DNA from: Xenopus tropicalis
Taxonomy: Eukaryota > Chordata > Amphibia > Anura > Pipidae
Length of the DNA: 64,000 nucleotides
Reading direction: 5' to 3'
NCBI RefSeq assembly: GCF_000004195.4
Contig: NC_030682.2
Coordinates: 154,229,872-154,293,871, forward strand
Below the pieces are notes generated by a model. The model worked only from the letters and a program-made list of their open reading frames with translations, made no database searches and was not told the origin of the DNA. Below are positions 45,395 through 57,084 of this stretch, piece after piece (within the stretch, counting starts at the first letter, position 1; every line of letters starts with the position of its first letter). A program made the translations under genes and the position numbers.

Positions 45395-46380
45395 GAATCT
45401 GTTTAAAGGAGACATATCCTATAAAAATGGTGAATGTACAAGTGAATTATACTCCTCTACATACAGAAGGATTGTGCTTAAAGGAGACACATAGGATAAA
45501 GGAAACCCCTAACCCTGTAGGCAATTATGAATAATATCCGGTGCTGGTTTCCCTTTGGGCTAAACATTAACCCTATCTGTACCAATGGCCCCTTTATTGG
45601 AGCTCCCTATAGATCCTCTCAGGTCCCTATCTGTGTTTTATATGAGGGGTGGGCGTGTCCTAATGGTCCCTGCCAGAAGCACAGTAGGAGGGGGAGAGCC
45701 AATCACAGCCCTGCACTCACACAAGCACAGACAGGCTTCAGTTCCTATCAGGGCAGCCTAGCTGCTGATTGGTTCCTATCCTACAGTGCCGCGTACTGAG
45801 TGCCGCCGGCTCCCCTGCACATTCAGAGAATTCAGCAAGCAGGAAGTAGAAGAGATGGGCGGGGCTAGTGGGGTTTGGGGGGAATTTTTCAATAAATCAG
45901 TCTGAAACACAACTTTATTGAGCACAACCCTTCTATATTTAGAGGAGTATAATTCACTGGTACATTCTTAATTTTTATAGGATATGTCTCTTTAAAAAAG
46001 TAGCATTTTGGACTGACTTATTGAGAAATTCCCCCCCAAACCCCACTAGCCCCACCCTCTGTGCCACTTCCTGCTGCCTCCTTTCCCAGGCTGTGCAGGG
46101 GGGGGCGGTGGCACTGTAGGATAGGAACCAATCAGCAGCTAGGCAGACCTGATAGGGAACTGAAGCCTACTGCAGGGCTGTGATTGGCTCTCCCCCTCCT
46201 ACTGTGCTTCTGGCAGGGACCATTAGGACACGCCCACCCCTCATATGAAACCCAGACAGGGACCTAAGAGGATCTATAGGGAGCCCCAATAAAGGGGCCA
46301 TTGGTACAGATAGGGTTAATGTTTAGCCCAAAGGGAAACCAGCACCGGATATTATTCATAATTGCCCCAGGGTTAGGGGC
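45395..46380. repeat. nested inverted repeat (large palindrome) in the mapk15 5' intron
   Basis: 45520-45710 (gcaattatgaataatatccg, gtgctggtttccctttgggc, and on) returns inverted at 46170-46370, nearly base for base, including aatggtccctgccagaagca. A second pair, cataTCCTATAAAAA-type ends at 45400-45470 and 45950-46000, looks like MITE ends (taaaggagacatatcctata). The arms are roughly 300 bp. No coding sequence. Confidence 0.8.
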
Positions 46381-48618
46381 GGGGGCGCCTGTGCCAGGGG
46401 ATGGCAGTGAGCGGGGGCGCCTGTGCCAGGGGATGGCAGTGAGCGGGGGCGCCTGGGCCAGGGGATGGCAGTGAGCGGGGGCGCCTGGGCCAGGGGATGG
46501 CAGTGAGCGGGGGCGCCTGGGCCAGGGGATGGCAGTGAGCGGGGGCGCCTGGGCCAGGGGATGGCAGTGAGCGGGGGCGCCTGGGCCAGGGGATGGCAGT
46601 GAGCGGGGCCGCCTGTGCCAGGGGATGACAGTGAGCGGGGCCGCCTGTGCCAGGGGATGACAGTGAGCGGGGCCGCCTGGGCCAGGGGATGGCAGTGAGC
46701 GGGGGCGCCTGGGCCAGGGGATGGCAGTGAGCGGGGCCGCCTGGGCCAGGGGATGGCAGTGAGCGGGGCCGCCTGGGCCAGGGGATGGCAGTGAGCGGGG
46801 GCGCCTGTGCCAGGGGATGGCAGTGAGCGGGGGCGCCTGTGCCAGGGGATGGCAGTGAGCGGGGGCGCCTGTGCCAGGGGATGGCAGTGAGCGGGGGCGC
46901 CTGGGCCAGGGGATGGCAGTGAGCGGGGCCGCCTGTGCCAGGGGATGGCAGTGAGCGGGGGCGCCTGTGCCAGGGGATGGCAGTGAGCGGGCCGCCTGGG
47001 CCAGGGGATGGCAGTGAGCGGGGCCGCCTGGGCCAGGGGATGGCAGTGAGCGGGGCCGCCTGGGCCAGGGGATGGCAGTGAGCGGGGCCGCCTGGGCCAG
47101 GGGATGGCAGTGAGCGGGGCCGCCTGGGCCAGGGGATGGCAGTGAGCGGGGGCCGCCTGGGCCAGGGGATGGCAGTGAGCGGGGGCGCCTGGGCCAGGGA
47201 TGGCAGTGAGCGGGGGCGCCTGGGCCAGGGGATGGCAGTGAGCGGGGGCGCCTGGGCCAGGGGATGGCAGTGAGCGGGGGCGCCTGGGCCAGGGGATGGC
47301 AGTGAGCGGGGGCGCCTGGGCCAGGGGATGGCAGTGAGCGGGGGCGCCTGGGCCAGGGGATGGCAGTGAGCGGGGGCGCCTGGGCCAGGGGATGGCAGTG
47401 AGCGGGGGCGCCTGGGCCAGGGGATGGCAGTGAGCGGGGGCGCCTGGGCCAGGGGATAGCAGTGAGCGGGGGCGCCTGTGCCAGGGGATGGCAGTGAGCG
47501 GGGGCGCCTGTGCCAGGGGATGGCAGTGAGCGGGGGCGCCTGGGCCAGGGGATGGCAGTGAGCGGGGGCGGCCTGGGCCAGGGGATGGCAGTGAGCGGGG
47601 GCGCCTGGGCCAGGGGATGGCAGTGAGCGGGGGCGCCTGGGCCAGGGGATGGCAGTGAGCGGGGGCGCCTGGGCCAGGGGATGGCAGTGAGCGGGGGCGC
47701 CTGGGCCAGGGATGGCAGTGAGCGGGGGCGCCTGGGCCAGGGGATGGCAGTGAGCGGGGGCCGCCTGGGCCAGGGGATGGCAGTGAGCGGGGGCGCCTGG
47801 GCCAGGGGATGGCAGTGAGCGGGGGCGCCTGGGCCAGGGGATGGCAGTGAGCGGGGGCGCCTGTGCCAGGGGATGGCAGTGAGCGGGGGCGCCTGTGCCA
47901 GGGGATGGCAGTGAGCGGGGCGCCTGGGCCAGGGGATGGCAGTGAGCGGGGGCGCCTGGGCCAGGGGATGGCAGTGAGCGGGGGCGCCTGGGCCAGGGGA
48001 TGGCAGTGAGCGGGGGCGCCTGGGCCAGGGGATGGCAGTGAGCGGGGGCGCCTGGGCAGGGGATGGCAGTGAGCGGGGGCGCCTGTGCCAGGGGATGGCA
48101 GTGAGCCCGGGGGCGCCTGGGCCAGGGGATGGCAGTGAGCGGGGCGCCTGGGCCAGGGGATGGCAGTGAGCGGGGGCGCCTGTGCCAGGGGATGGCAGTG
48201 AGCGGGGGCGCCTGGGCCAGGGGATGGCAGTGAGCGGGGGCGCCTGGGCAGGGGATGGCAGTGAGCGGGGGCGCCTGGGCCAGGGGGATGGCAGTGAGCG
48301 GGGGCGCCTGGGCCAGGGGATGGCAGTGAGCGGGGGCGCCTGTGCCAGGGGATGGCAGTGAGCGGGGGCGCCTGTGCCAGGGGATGGCAGTGAGCGGGGC
48401 GCCTGGGCCAGGGGATGGCAGTGAGCGGGGGCGCCTGTGCCAGGGGATGGCAGTGAGCGGGGGCGCCTGGGCCAGGGGATGGCAGTGAGCGGGGGCGCCT
48501 GTGCCAGGGGATGGCAGTGAGCGGGGGCGCCTGTGCCAGGGGATGGCAGTGAGCGGGGGCGCCTGTGCCAGGGGATGGCAGTGAGCGGGGCCGCCTGTGC
48601 CAGGGGATGGCAGTGAGC
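46380..48618. repeat. 32-bp minisatellite, mapk15 5' intron
   Basis: About 69 copies of a unit with gggggcgcctgggccagggg and atggcagtgagc. Variants (ggggcc for gggggc, tgtgcc for tgggcc) occur in blocks. It begins where the palindrome ends and reaches to about 190 bp from the predicted first exon. Long minus-strand open frames across it are artefacts. Confidence 0.96.
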
Positions 48619-48805
48619 AGACAGGGAATACAGTACAGTATTGGGGTGCCTAACAGCAGGGGGTATCGGGGTACAAAGAGGAATAAGGGGACACATAAGG
48701 AAATGCTGAGAGATTTGGGAAAGTGACGGAAGGTTGGGGTGCGTCTGAGCGGGATAATGGGGTGCGGGAATGAAACCTGGAAACTTGAGACACGGGGGGA
48801 CTCAC

Positions 48806-48865
48806 CTCTCGATTTGACTTCTCCCACCGCCTGTTCCAACGATGCGTTGCCCTAGCAACCAGACA
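48806..48865 (-). other. mapk15: mapk15 noncoding first exon (predicted)
   Basis: On the minus strand tcgagag|gtgagtcc gives a strong donor at 48805/48806. The matching acceptor gttcctttcccag lies at about 40090-40100 upstream of the coding ATG at 40008. This would make a first intron of about 8.7 kb holding two large arrays and the palindrome. The transcription start is estimated. Confidence 0.55.
48846..48859. promoter_or_regulatory. RFX X-box 1 (GTTGCCCTAGCAAC)
   Basis: A perfect imperfect-palindrome X-box, GTTGCC-CT-AGCAAC, at the start of the predicted mapk15 transcript. RFX2/RFX3 bind such sites in ciliary gene promoters. Confidence 0.75.
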
Positions 48866-48910
48866 CTTCCGCCTGGGAACGGAAATTGGAGAAAACTCGC
48901 CGACGTTCCT

Positions 48911-48923
48911 GTTGCCTAGTAAC
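48911..48923. promoter_or_regulatory. RFX X-box 2 (GTTGCCTAGTAAC)
   Basis: A second X-box match 52 bp from the first, followed on the minus strand by a CCAAT box at 48940-48944. Two X-boxes beside a CCAAT box form a typical ciliary promoter layout. Confidence 0.7.
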
Positions 48924-48959
48924 CAACAACCATACTCTGATTGGTCGTCGCTCTTAAGC

Positions 48960-49470
48960 GCTATGACCCCGCCCTAACTGGGAGGTAAAGTCTTTCCCTT
49001 TCTCGTTATTGGCTGGTACGTTCCATTATTTGGCTGGGGGGGGGGGGCAATTGCGCCTCAGGCACTTGCCCTTTCTTTCCCCCGTAGTTCCAGTGCCCCA
49101 AGGATAATAATGTTGACGCCTTGGATAAGGGGCAGTGAGTGGAAATAAGTGGCTTAAATTACCATATTCTTTTATTAGATTGACTATTTATTACATAGTG
49201 ATGTTCTCCTATAAACAAACCCTTCATAGCGCATGAGCAGCCCCTGCAGAGCTTCAAGTGAGCGGAAGGCGGCGCCATTTCTCTTAAATAGGCGGTGAGT
49301 TGGCATGGCAACGTTACGCAAACGTCGTTCTTTCCACTTCCTCTGTTCTCCAAGCGCCATTTTATTTAGGGGCAGATGACATTTTAGAATCAGGATGCAC
49401 TTTTGTCTCCAGAAAAGCCTCTGTACTTTGGGCAACACTAGGGGGAATTTGTACTTTCAGAAAAATATGG
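48960..49470. other. mapk15 upstream region with a third X-box-like site
   Basis: Unique sequence. It has another inverted CCAAT (attgg at 49008-49012) and GTTGGCATGGCAAC at 49299-49312, one base away from a perfect X-box. The segment 49184-49438 is open on the minus strand for 84 codons with no family I recognise, so I do not call a gene. Confidence 0.4.
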
Positions 49471-51045
49471 TGTATAATATGGGGATATGGGGGATAATAT
49501 GGGAATATGAGGTATAATATGGGAATGTGAGGTATAATATGGGGATATGGGGGATAATATGGGAATATGGGGGATAATATGGGAATATGGGGTATAATAT
49601 GGGGATATGGGGGATAATATGGGAATATGGGGGATAATATGGGGTATAATATGGGGATATGGGGGATAATATGGGAATATGGGGGATAATATGGGGATAT
49701 GAGGTATAATATGGGGATATGGGGTATAATATGGGGATATGGGGGATAATATGGGAATGTGAGGTATAATATGGGAATGTGAGGTATAATATGGGGATAT
49801 GGGGGATAATATGGGAATATGGGGGATAATATGGGAATATGGGGTATAATATGGGGATATGGGGGATAATATGGGAATATGGGGGATAATATGGGGATAT
49901 GGGGTATAATATGGGGATATGGGGGATAATATGGGGATATGGGGGATAATATGGGAATATGAGGTATAATATGGGAATATGAGGTATAATATGGGAATAT
50001 GGGGGATAATATGGGAATATGGGGGATAATATGGGAATATGGGGTATAATATGGGGATATGGGGGATAATATGGGGATATGGGGTATAATATGGGGATAT
50101 GGGGATAATATGGGGATATGGGGGATAATATGGGGATATGGGGGATAATATGGAAATATGAGGTATAATATGGGAATGTGAGGTATAATATGGGGATATG
50201 GGGGATAATATGGGAATATGGGGGATAATATGGGAATATGGGGTATAATATGGGGATATGGGGATAATATGGGAATATGGGGGATAATATGGGGATATGG
50301 GGTATAATATGGGGATATGGGGGATAATATGGGGATATGGGGGATAATATGGGGATATGGGGGATAATATGGGGATATGAGGTATAATATGGGAATATGG
50401 GGGATAATATGGGAATATGGGGGATAATATGGGGATATGGGGGATAATATGGGGATATGAGGTATAATATGGGGATATGGGGGATAATATGGGGATATGA
50501 GGTATAATATGGGAATATGAGGTATAATATGGGGATAATATGGGAATATGAGGTATAATATGGGAATATGGGGGATAATATGGGGATATGGGGGATAATA
50601 TGGGAATATGAGGTATAATATGGGAATATGAGGTATAATATGGGGATAATATGGGAATATGAGGTATAATATGGGAATATGGGGTATAATATGGGGATAT
50701 GGGGGATAATATGGGAATATGAGGTATAATATGGGGATAATATGGGAATATGGGGTATAATATGGGGATATGGGGGATAATATGGGAATATGAGGTATAA
50801 TATGGGGATAATATGGGGGATAATATGGGGATATGGGGGATTTATGGGAATATGAGGTATAATATGGGGATATGGGGGATAATATGGGAATATGAGGTAT
50901 AATATGGGGACATGGGGGATAATATGGGAATATGAGGTATAATATTGGGATTTGGTGGATAATATGGGCATATTAGGGATAATATGGGAATATGAGGTAT
51001 AATACAGGGATATGGGGGGAAAATATGGGAATATGGGGGATAATA
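49470..51045. repeat. AT-rich 17-18 bp minisatellite
   Basis: About 90 copies of units such as tataatatggggatatgggg, gataatatgggaatatg and aggtataatatgggaat. The plus strand has almost no C. All three minus-strand frames stay open for long stretches only because of the repeat. Confidence 0.95.
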
Positions 51046-51835
51046 ACATGTCCCTATGGCTTTATACCCTACAACTTCCTTAGTCTGTGCTGTTACTGGA
51101 CAAAGACCCATGTATCAGTTTATAGTTATGCACTTATACCTTATTGGTTCCTAGGTAGGCCCCTCCCTTTACACTCTAATATAGTGCTTAGCTGGGGGGT
51201 GGGGCTTTCTCTTTGGCTGCATCTGGTGGGAGTCCCACTGAGCCTGGGATCAACAGGGCCCCAGTAAAGTGAGTCCCCTAGAGGCTGTGAGGGACCCGTG
51301 GCTGCTAAGGGACACCCTGAGGATACTGGGCCAGGCTCTGCAGGGAGGCCGTGCTGGTTGCTGGGCCTTCCCCACCCTCGGCTGAGGGGGGCTAAACCGG
51401 CGGCACAAATTGCCGGATATCCCCTCTGTGTGAGTATTGCTATAACCCTGGGGATCAGTGTCTGGGGCACAAGTTCTGGTTTAGCACAAAGAACCTTCTG
51501 GGGCCCATTTGTTACTCTGCACTGCACACAGCTACAGTGAGTTGTAGTTACACTACACCCTAGCTCTGTTGGTCACTTCCATATAGGGGAGTCGCATGTA
51601 CCCAACGCTTTAAACCTATACTAGCCGTGGTTTGACTGGTTTACAGCCAATTACTTTTATTATCTTCCCAAGTTCTCTATATCTGTAACTCCCTAATTTA
51701 TTGCTGGGGAAGCCGTCTCCCTGATCTAACAGTATATATTGTGCCATTCCAGCTTTCATTTGTATTGTGCCTGGCGATGGGGCCTTAGAGCTTGCACTCT
51801 ATTCCTATTGTTAGCCAATATAGGGATCTGGGTTA
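51046..51835. other. intergenic sequence, no gene seen
   Basis: Unique sequence between two arrays. The open frames here are short, match no family I know and lack splice or start support. 51770-51810 has gcgatggggccttagagctt, like a degraded dispersed-repeat tail. Confidence 0.4.
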
Positions 51836-52435
51836 GTGCTGAGACTGAGGGGGCACAGGGGCAGGTAGTCACTCTGTGGGGGGCGCCAGATACGGGTTAG
51901 GGCTCAGACTGAGGGGGCACAGGGGCAAGTAGTCGCTCTGTAGGGGGCGCCAGATACGGGTTAGGGCTCAGACTGAGGGGGGCACAGGGCAAGTAGTCGC
52001 TCTGTAGGGGCGCCAGATACGGGTTAGGGCTGAGACTGAGGGGGCACAGGGGCAGGCAGTCGCTCTGTAGGGGGCGCCAGATACGGGTTAGGGCTCAGAC
52101 TGAGGGGGCACAGGGGCAAGTAGTCGCTCTGTAGGAGGCGCCAGATACGGGTTAGGGCTCAGACTGAGGGGGGCACAGGGGCAAGTAGTCACTCTGTAGG
52201 GGGTGCCAGATACGGGTTAGGGCTCAGACTGAGAGGGCACAGGGGCAAGTAGTCGCTCTGTAGGAGGCGCCAGATACGGGTTAGGGCTCAGACTGAGGGG
52301 GGCACAGGGGCAAGTAGTCGCTCTGTAGGGGCGCCAGATACGGGTTAGGGCTCAGACTGAGAGGGCACAGGGGCAAGTAGTCGCTCTGTAGGAGGCGCCA
52401 GATACGGGTTAGGGCTCAGACTGAGGGGGGCGGAG
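51836..52435. repeat. 62-bp minisatellite with GGGGGCGC cores
   Basis: About ten copies of a unit with ggttagggctcagactgagg, gggcacaggggcaagtagtc and gctctgtagggggcgccaga. The agggggcgc part matches the 3' half of a CTCF core but the 5' cca is missing. Confidence 0.93.
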
Positions 52436-52439
52436 AGAG

Positions 52440-54484
52440 AAGTGGCAGGGGAGAGAGACAAGGGGCAGGGGAGGGAGAGACAAGGGGCAGGGGAGGGAGA
52501 CAAGGGGCAGGGGAGGGAGACAAGGGGCAGGGGAGGGAGAGACAAGGGGCAGGGGAGGGAGAGACAAGGGGCAGGGGAGAGAGACAAGGGGCAGGGGAGG
52601 GAGAGACAAGGGGCAGGGGAGGAAGACAAGGGGCAGGGGAGGGAGACAAGGGGCAGGGGAGAGAGACAAGGGGCAGGGGAGGGAGAGACAAGGGGCAGGG
52701 AGGGAGAGACAAGGGGCAGGGGAGGGAGAGACAAGGGGCAGGGGAGAGAGAGAGACAAGGGGCAGGGGAGAGAGAGACAAGGGGCAGGGGAGGGAGAGAC
52801 AAGGGGCAGGGGAGGGAGAGACAAGGGGCAGGGGAGGGAGAGACAAGGGGCAGGGGAGGGAGAGACAAGGGGCAGGGGAGGGAGAGACAAGGGGCAGGGA
52901 GAGAGAGACAAGGGGCAGGGGAGGGAGACAAGGGGCAGGGGAGAGAGAGAGACAAGGGGCAGGGGAGAGAGAGACAAGGGGCAGGGGAGGGAGAGACAAG
53001 GGGCAGGGGAGGGAGAGACAAGGGGCAGGGGAGGGAGAGACAAGGGGCAGGGGAAAGAGAGACAAGGGGCAGGGGAGAGAGAGACAAAGGGCAGGGGAGA
53101 GAGACAAGGGCAGGGGAGGGAGAGACAAGGGGCAGGGGAGGGAGAGACAAGGGGCAGGGGAGGGAGAGACAAGGGGCAGGGGAGGGAGACAAGGGGCAGG
53201 GGAGGGAGAGACAAGGGGCAGGGGAGGGAGACAAGGGGCAGGGGAGGGAGAGACAAGGGGCAGGTGAGGGAGAGAGAGACAAGGGGCAGGGGAGGGAGAG
53301 ACAAGGGGCAGGGGAGGGAGACAAGGGGCAGGGGAGGGAGAGACAAGGGGCAGGGGAGAGAGACAAGGGGCAGGAGAGACAAGGGGCAGGGGAGGGAGAC
53401 AAGGGGCAGGGGAGGGAGAGACAAGGGGCAGGGGAGAGAGAGACAAGGGGCAGGGGAGAGAGAGACAAGGGGCAGGGGAGGGAGAGACAAGGGGCAGGGG
53501 AGGGAGAGACAAGGGCAGGGAGAGAGACAAGGGGCAGGGGAGGGAGAGACAAGGGGCAGGGAGGGAGAGACAAGGGGCAGGGAGAGAGACAAGGGGCAGG
53601 GGAGGGAGAGACAAGGGGCAGGGGAGGGAGAGACAAGGGGCAGGGGAGGGAGACAAGGGGCAGGGGAGGGAGAGACAAGGGGCAGGGGGAGAGAGAGACA
53701 AGGGGCAGGGGAGGGAGAGACAAGGGGCAGGGGAGAGAGAGACAAGGGGCAGGGGAGAGAGAGACAAGGGGCAGGGGAGGGAGAGACAAGGGGCAGGGGA
53801 GGGAGAGACAAGGGGCAGGGGAGAGAGACAAGGGGCAGGGGAGGGAGAGACAAGGGGCAGGGGAGGGAGACAAGGGGCAGGGGAGGGAGAGACAAGGGGC
53901 AGGGGAGAGAGACAAGGGCAGGGGAGGGAGAGACAAGGGGCAGGGGAGGGAGAGACAAGGGGCAGGGGAGGGAGAGACAAGGGGCAGGGGAGAGAGAGAG
54001 ACAAGGGGCAGGGGAGGGAGAGACAAGGGGCAGGGGAAAGAGAGACAAGGGGCAGGGGAGAGAGAGACAAGGGGCAGGGAGAGAGAGACAAGGGGCAGGG
54101 GAGAGAGAGACAAGGGCAGGGGAGAGAGAGAGACAAGGGGCAGGGGAGGGAGAGACAAGGGGCAGGGGAGGGAGACAAGGGGCAGGGGAGAGAGAGAGAC
54201 AAGGGGCAGGGGAGAGAGAGAGACGAGGGGCAGGGGAGAGAGAGACAAGGGGCAGGGGAGAGAGAGAGACAAGGGGCAGGGGAGAGAGAGAGACAAGGGG
54301 CAGGGGAGGGAGAGACAAGGGGCAGGGGAGAGAGAGAGACAAGGGGCAGGGGAGAGAGAGACAAGGGGCAGGGGAGAGAGAGACAAGGGGCAGGGGAGAG
54401 AGAGACAAGGGGCAGGGGAGAGAGAGAGACAAGGGGCAGGGGAGAGAGAGAGACAAGGGGCAGGGGAGAGAGAGAGACAAGGGG
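52440..54484. repeat. purine-rich 20-24 bp minisatellite, left part
   Basis: About 95 copies of gacaaggggcaggggag(gg)agag with variable ga dinucleotide number. It is the same array as 55261-56750, split by a retrotransposon insertion. Strong strand asymmetry (nearly pure purine). Long open frames here are artefacts. Confidence 0.96.
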
Positions 54485-55260
54485 CTACACAACAGCAACC
54501 CCAGGACCTACCATCATAAAGCCTTGTTGCACAATGAGACCCAGGGAAAGCCTTGTGCCCTGAAACAACCCATCAGTACCCTGCCCACCCAAGCCTCCCA
54601 CCCACTGACTAAAGGCCAAGTAAAACAAACAACAAACCAGTCAAAAGAGCAATATATCTGTGATTGGAGGAAAGAAATAGCAAACTCCCAGAAGCTTACG
54701 ATCTACCAATCACTAGGGAGGGAATACAAACTGGCCCCATACCTGGAAAGGCTACAGAACCCCACAGACAGACAGATCCTGAGCCAGTACAGACTGAGTG
54801 CCCACGGCCTGGAGATTGAACTGGGTCGGCACCGACAGACCTACAGGCCCAGGGAGAGCCGGCTGTGCCAGCGATGTGACCAGGAGGCAGTAGAGGATGA
54901 GACCCACTTCCTGCTACACTGCCCCAAATACTCAGCGCTGAGGGACACCTACTGCCAGAGACTCTCCCATCACATCCCAGACTTCCCATCTATAGAAGAA
55001 GAGAGAAAACTCCGCATCCTACTGGGAGAAGAGGCACCGACAGCAACAATGGCAGCACAATATGTAACTGACTGTCATAGACTGAGAGAGACAGGACTTT
55101 CCCCTGTCCCCATATACTGACCCCATATCCCCACCCCTTAAACCCCCCCATTCCCATACACTGACCCCCTAACCCCACCCATTACACCCTATACCTGCTT
55201 TGGCAATGCTAAATGTATTTGGTCCTGCCAATAAAGCTCATTTGATTTGATTTGATTTGA
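54485..55260 (+). mobile_element. 5'-truncated non-LTR retrotransposon (LINE) insertion
   Basis: About 54545-55118 is open in one frame and encodes the C-terminal part of a LINE ORF2. It includes the Cys/His cluster LCQRCDQEAVEDETHFLLHC and then PKYSALRDTYC. A 3' UTR with AATAAA at 55230-55235 ends in a (ttgat)n tail. The flanks repeat gacaagggg on both sides (54476-54484 and 55259-55267), a target-site duplication of up to 9 bp. The element is on the plus strand, truncated at its 5' end and lacks the endonuclease and reverse transcriptase domains. The open frame suggests a young insertion. The tail type recalls I/Nimb- or L2-like clades; the clade is unsure. Confidence 0.9.
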
Positions 55261-56750
55261 CAAGGGGCAGGGAGAGAGAGACAAGGGGCAGGGGAGGGAG
55301 AGAGACAAGGGGCAGGGGAGGGAGAGACAAGGGGCAGGGGAGGGAGAGACAAGGGGCAGGGGAGGGAGAGACAAGGGGCAGGGGAGGGAGAGACAAGGGG
55401 CAGGGGAGAGAGAGAGACAAGGGGCAGGGGAGGGAGAGACAAGGGGCAGGGGAGAGAGAGACAAGGGGCAGGGGAGGGAGAGACAAGGGGCAGGGGAGGG
55501 AGAGACAAGGGGCAGGGGAGAGAGAGAGACAAGGGGCAGGGGAGGGAGAGACAAGGGGCAGGGGAGGGAGAGAGACAAGGGGCAGGGGAGGGAGAGACAA
55601 GGGGCAGGGAGAGAGAGAGACAAGGGGCAGGAGAGAGAGAGACAAGGGGCAGGGGAGGGAGAGACAAGGGGCAGGGAGAGAGAGACAAGGGGCAGGGGAG
55701 GGAGAGACAAGGGGCAGGGGAGGGAGAGACAAGGGGCAGGGGAGAGGGAGAGACAAGGGGCAGGGAGAGAGAGAGACAAGGGGCAGGGGAGGGAGAGACA
55801 AGGGGCAGGGAGAGAGAGACAAGGGGCAGGGAGAGAGAGACAAGGGGCAGGGAGAGAGAGACAAGGGGCAGGGGAGAGAGAGACAAGGGGCAGGGAGAGA
55901 GAGACAAGGGGCAGGGGAGGGAGAGACAAGGGGCAGGGGAGGGAGAGACAAGGGGCAGGGGAGAGAGAGAGACAAGGGGCAGGGAGAGTGAGACAAGGGG
56001 CAGGGAGAGAGAGAGACAAGGGGCAGGGAGAGTGAGACAAGGGGCAGGGGAGGGAGAGACAAGGGGCAGGAGAGAGAGACAAGGGGCAGGGGAGAGAGAG
56101 ACAAGGGGCAGGGAGAGAGAGACAAGGGGCAGGGGAGGGAGAGACAAGGGGCAGGGGAGAGAGAGAGACAAGGGGCAGGGGAGAGAGAGACAAGGGGCAG
56201 GGAGAGAGAGACAAGGGGCAGGGGAGGAGAGACAAGGGGCAGGGGAGAGAGAGAGACAAGGGGCAGGGGAGAGAGAGACAAGGGGCAGGGAGAGAGAGAC
56301 AAGGGGCAGGGGAGGGAGAGACAAGGGGCAGGGAGAGAGAGACAAGGGGCAGGGGAGGGAGAGACAAGGGGCAGGGGAGAGAGAGAGACAAGGGGCAGGG
56401 GAGAGAGAGACAAGGGGCAGGGGAGAGAGAGACAAGGGGCAGGGAGAGAGAGACAAGGGGCAGGGGAGGGAGAGACAAGGGGCAGGGAGAGAGAGACAAG
56501 GGCAGGGAGAGAGAGACAAGGGGCAGGGGAGGGAGAGACAAGGGGCAGGGAGAGAGAGACAAGGGGCAGGGGAGAGAGAGACAAGGGGCAGGGAGAGAGA
56601 GACAAGGGGCAGGGGAGGGAGAGACAAGGGGCAGGGGAGAGAGAGAGACAAGGGGCAGGGGAGAGAGAGACAAGGGGCAGGGGAGGGAGAGACAAGGGGC
56701 AGGGAGAGAGAGACAAGGGGCAGGGAGAGAGAGACAAGGGGCAGGGGCAG
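55261..56750. repeat. purine-rich 20-24 bp minisatellite, right part
   Basis: About 68 copies of the same unit as 52440-54484, directly after the LINE tail. The right part has more gggagagagag units and fewer ggggagggag units than the left part, so the two halves have drifted apart or the array was already graded. Confidence 0.96.
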
Positions 56751-57084
56751 ATTTGAATGAAGGTACATGAATGAAGGGCAGGGAAGGAGTCCGCACAGTA
56801 ATATCTGCACTTTATTATAATAACACATCCAGCTGCTATTGTATAAAAGCAAATTGAAAACAGAATGACAATAACATGGCTATGTACTACGGTGGCACAT
56901 TGGCAACTGGAATTGTATTTCGTCCCACTGTGTTCGTTTTTTTATGAGATCTGACCCCTGAGTGTGGGGGTGCATAGTCAGGGTGGGGCAGGAAACTTAC
57001 CCACACTCTTAATCATTATTTATATCCTTATATATATATATATATGTAATAGTGTATGTGCTGCAGCACTTTACTGAGATTATT
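56751..57084 (-). other. parp10: parp10 3' UTR end, poly(A) signal 56811-56816
   Basis: The first AATAAA on the minus strand after the parp10 stop is at 56811-56816, which gives a 3' UTR of about 1.0 kb that would include the 49-bp array. A short (ta)n run lies at about 57030. Confidence 0.4.

Noticed and set aside
46264..48839. Two long His/Pro/Arg-rich minus-strand open frames
   Set aside because: They are produced by the 32-bp repeat and read in two frames equally well; they lie within the mapk15 first intron.
49184..49438. An 84-codon basic minus-strand open frame upstream of mapk15
   Set aside because: No family resemblance, no splice or promoter evidence of its own.
49457..51049. Tyr/Pro/Ile-rich 530-codon minus-strand frame
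   Set aside because: It is the AT-rich repeat translated; no start, splice or family support.
52345..56852. Leu/Ser/Pro minus-strand frames and an 892-codon plus-strand frame
   Set aside because: Repeat artefacts. The plus-strand frame joins the LINE reading frame to the array by chance.
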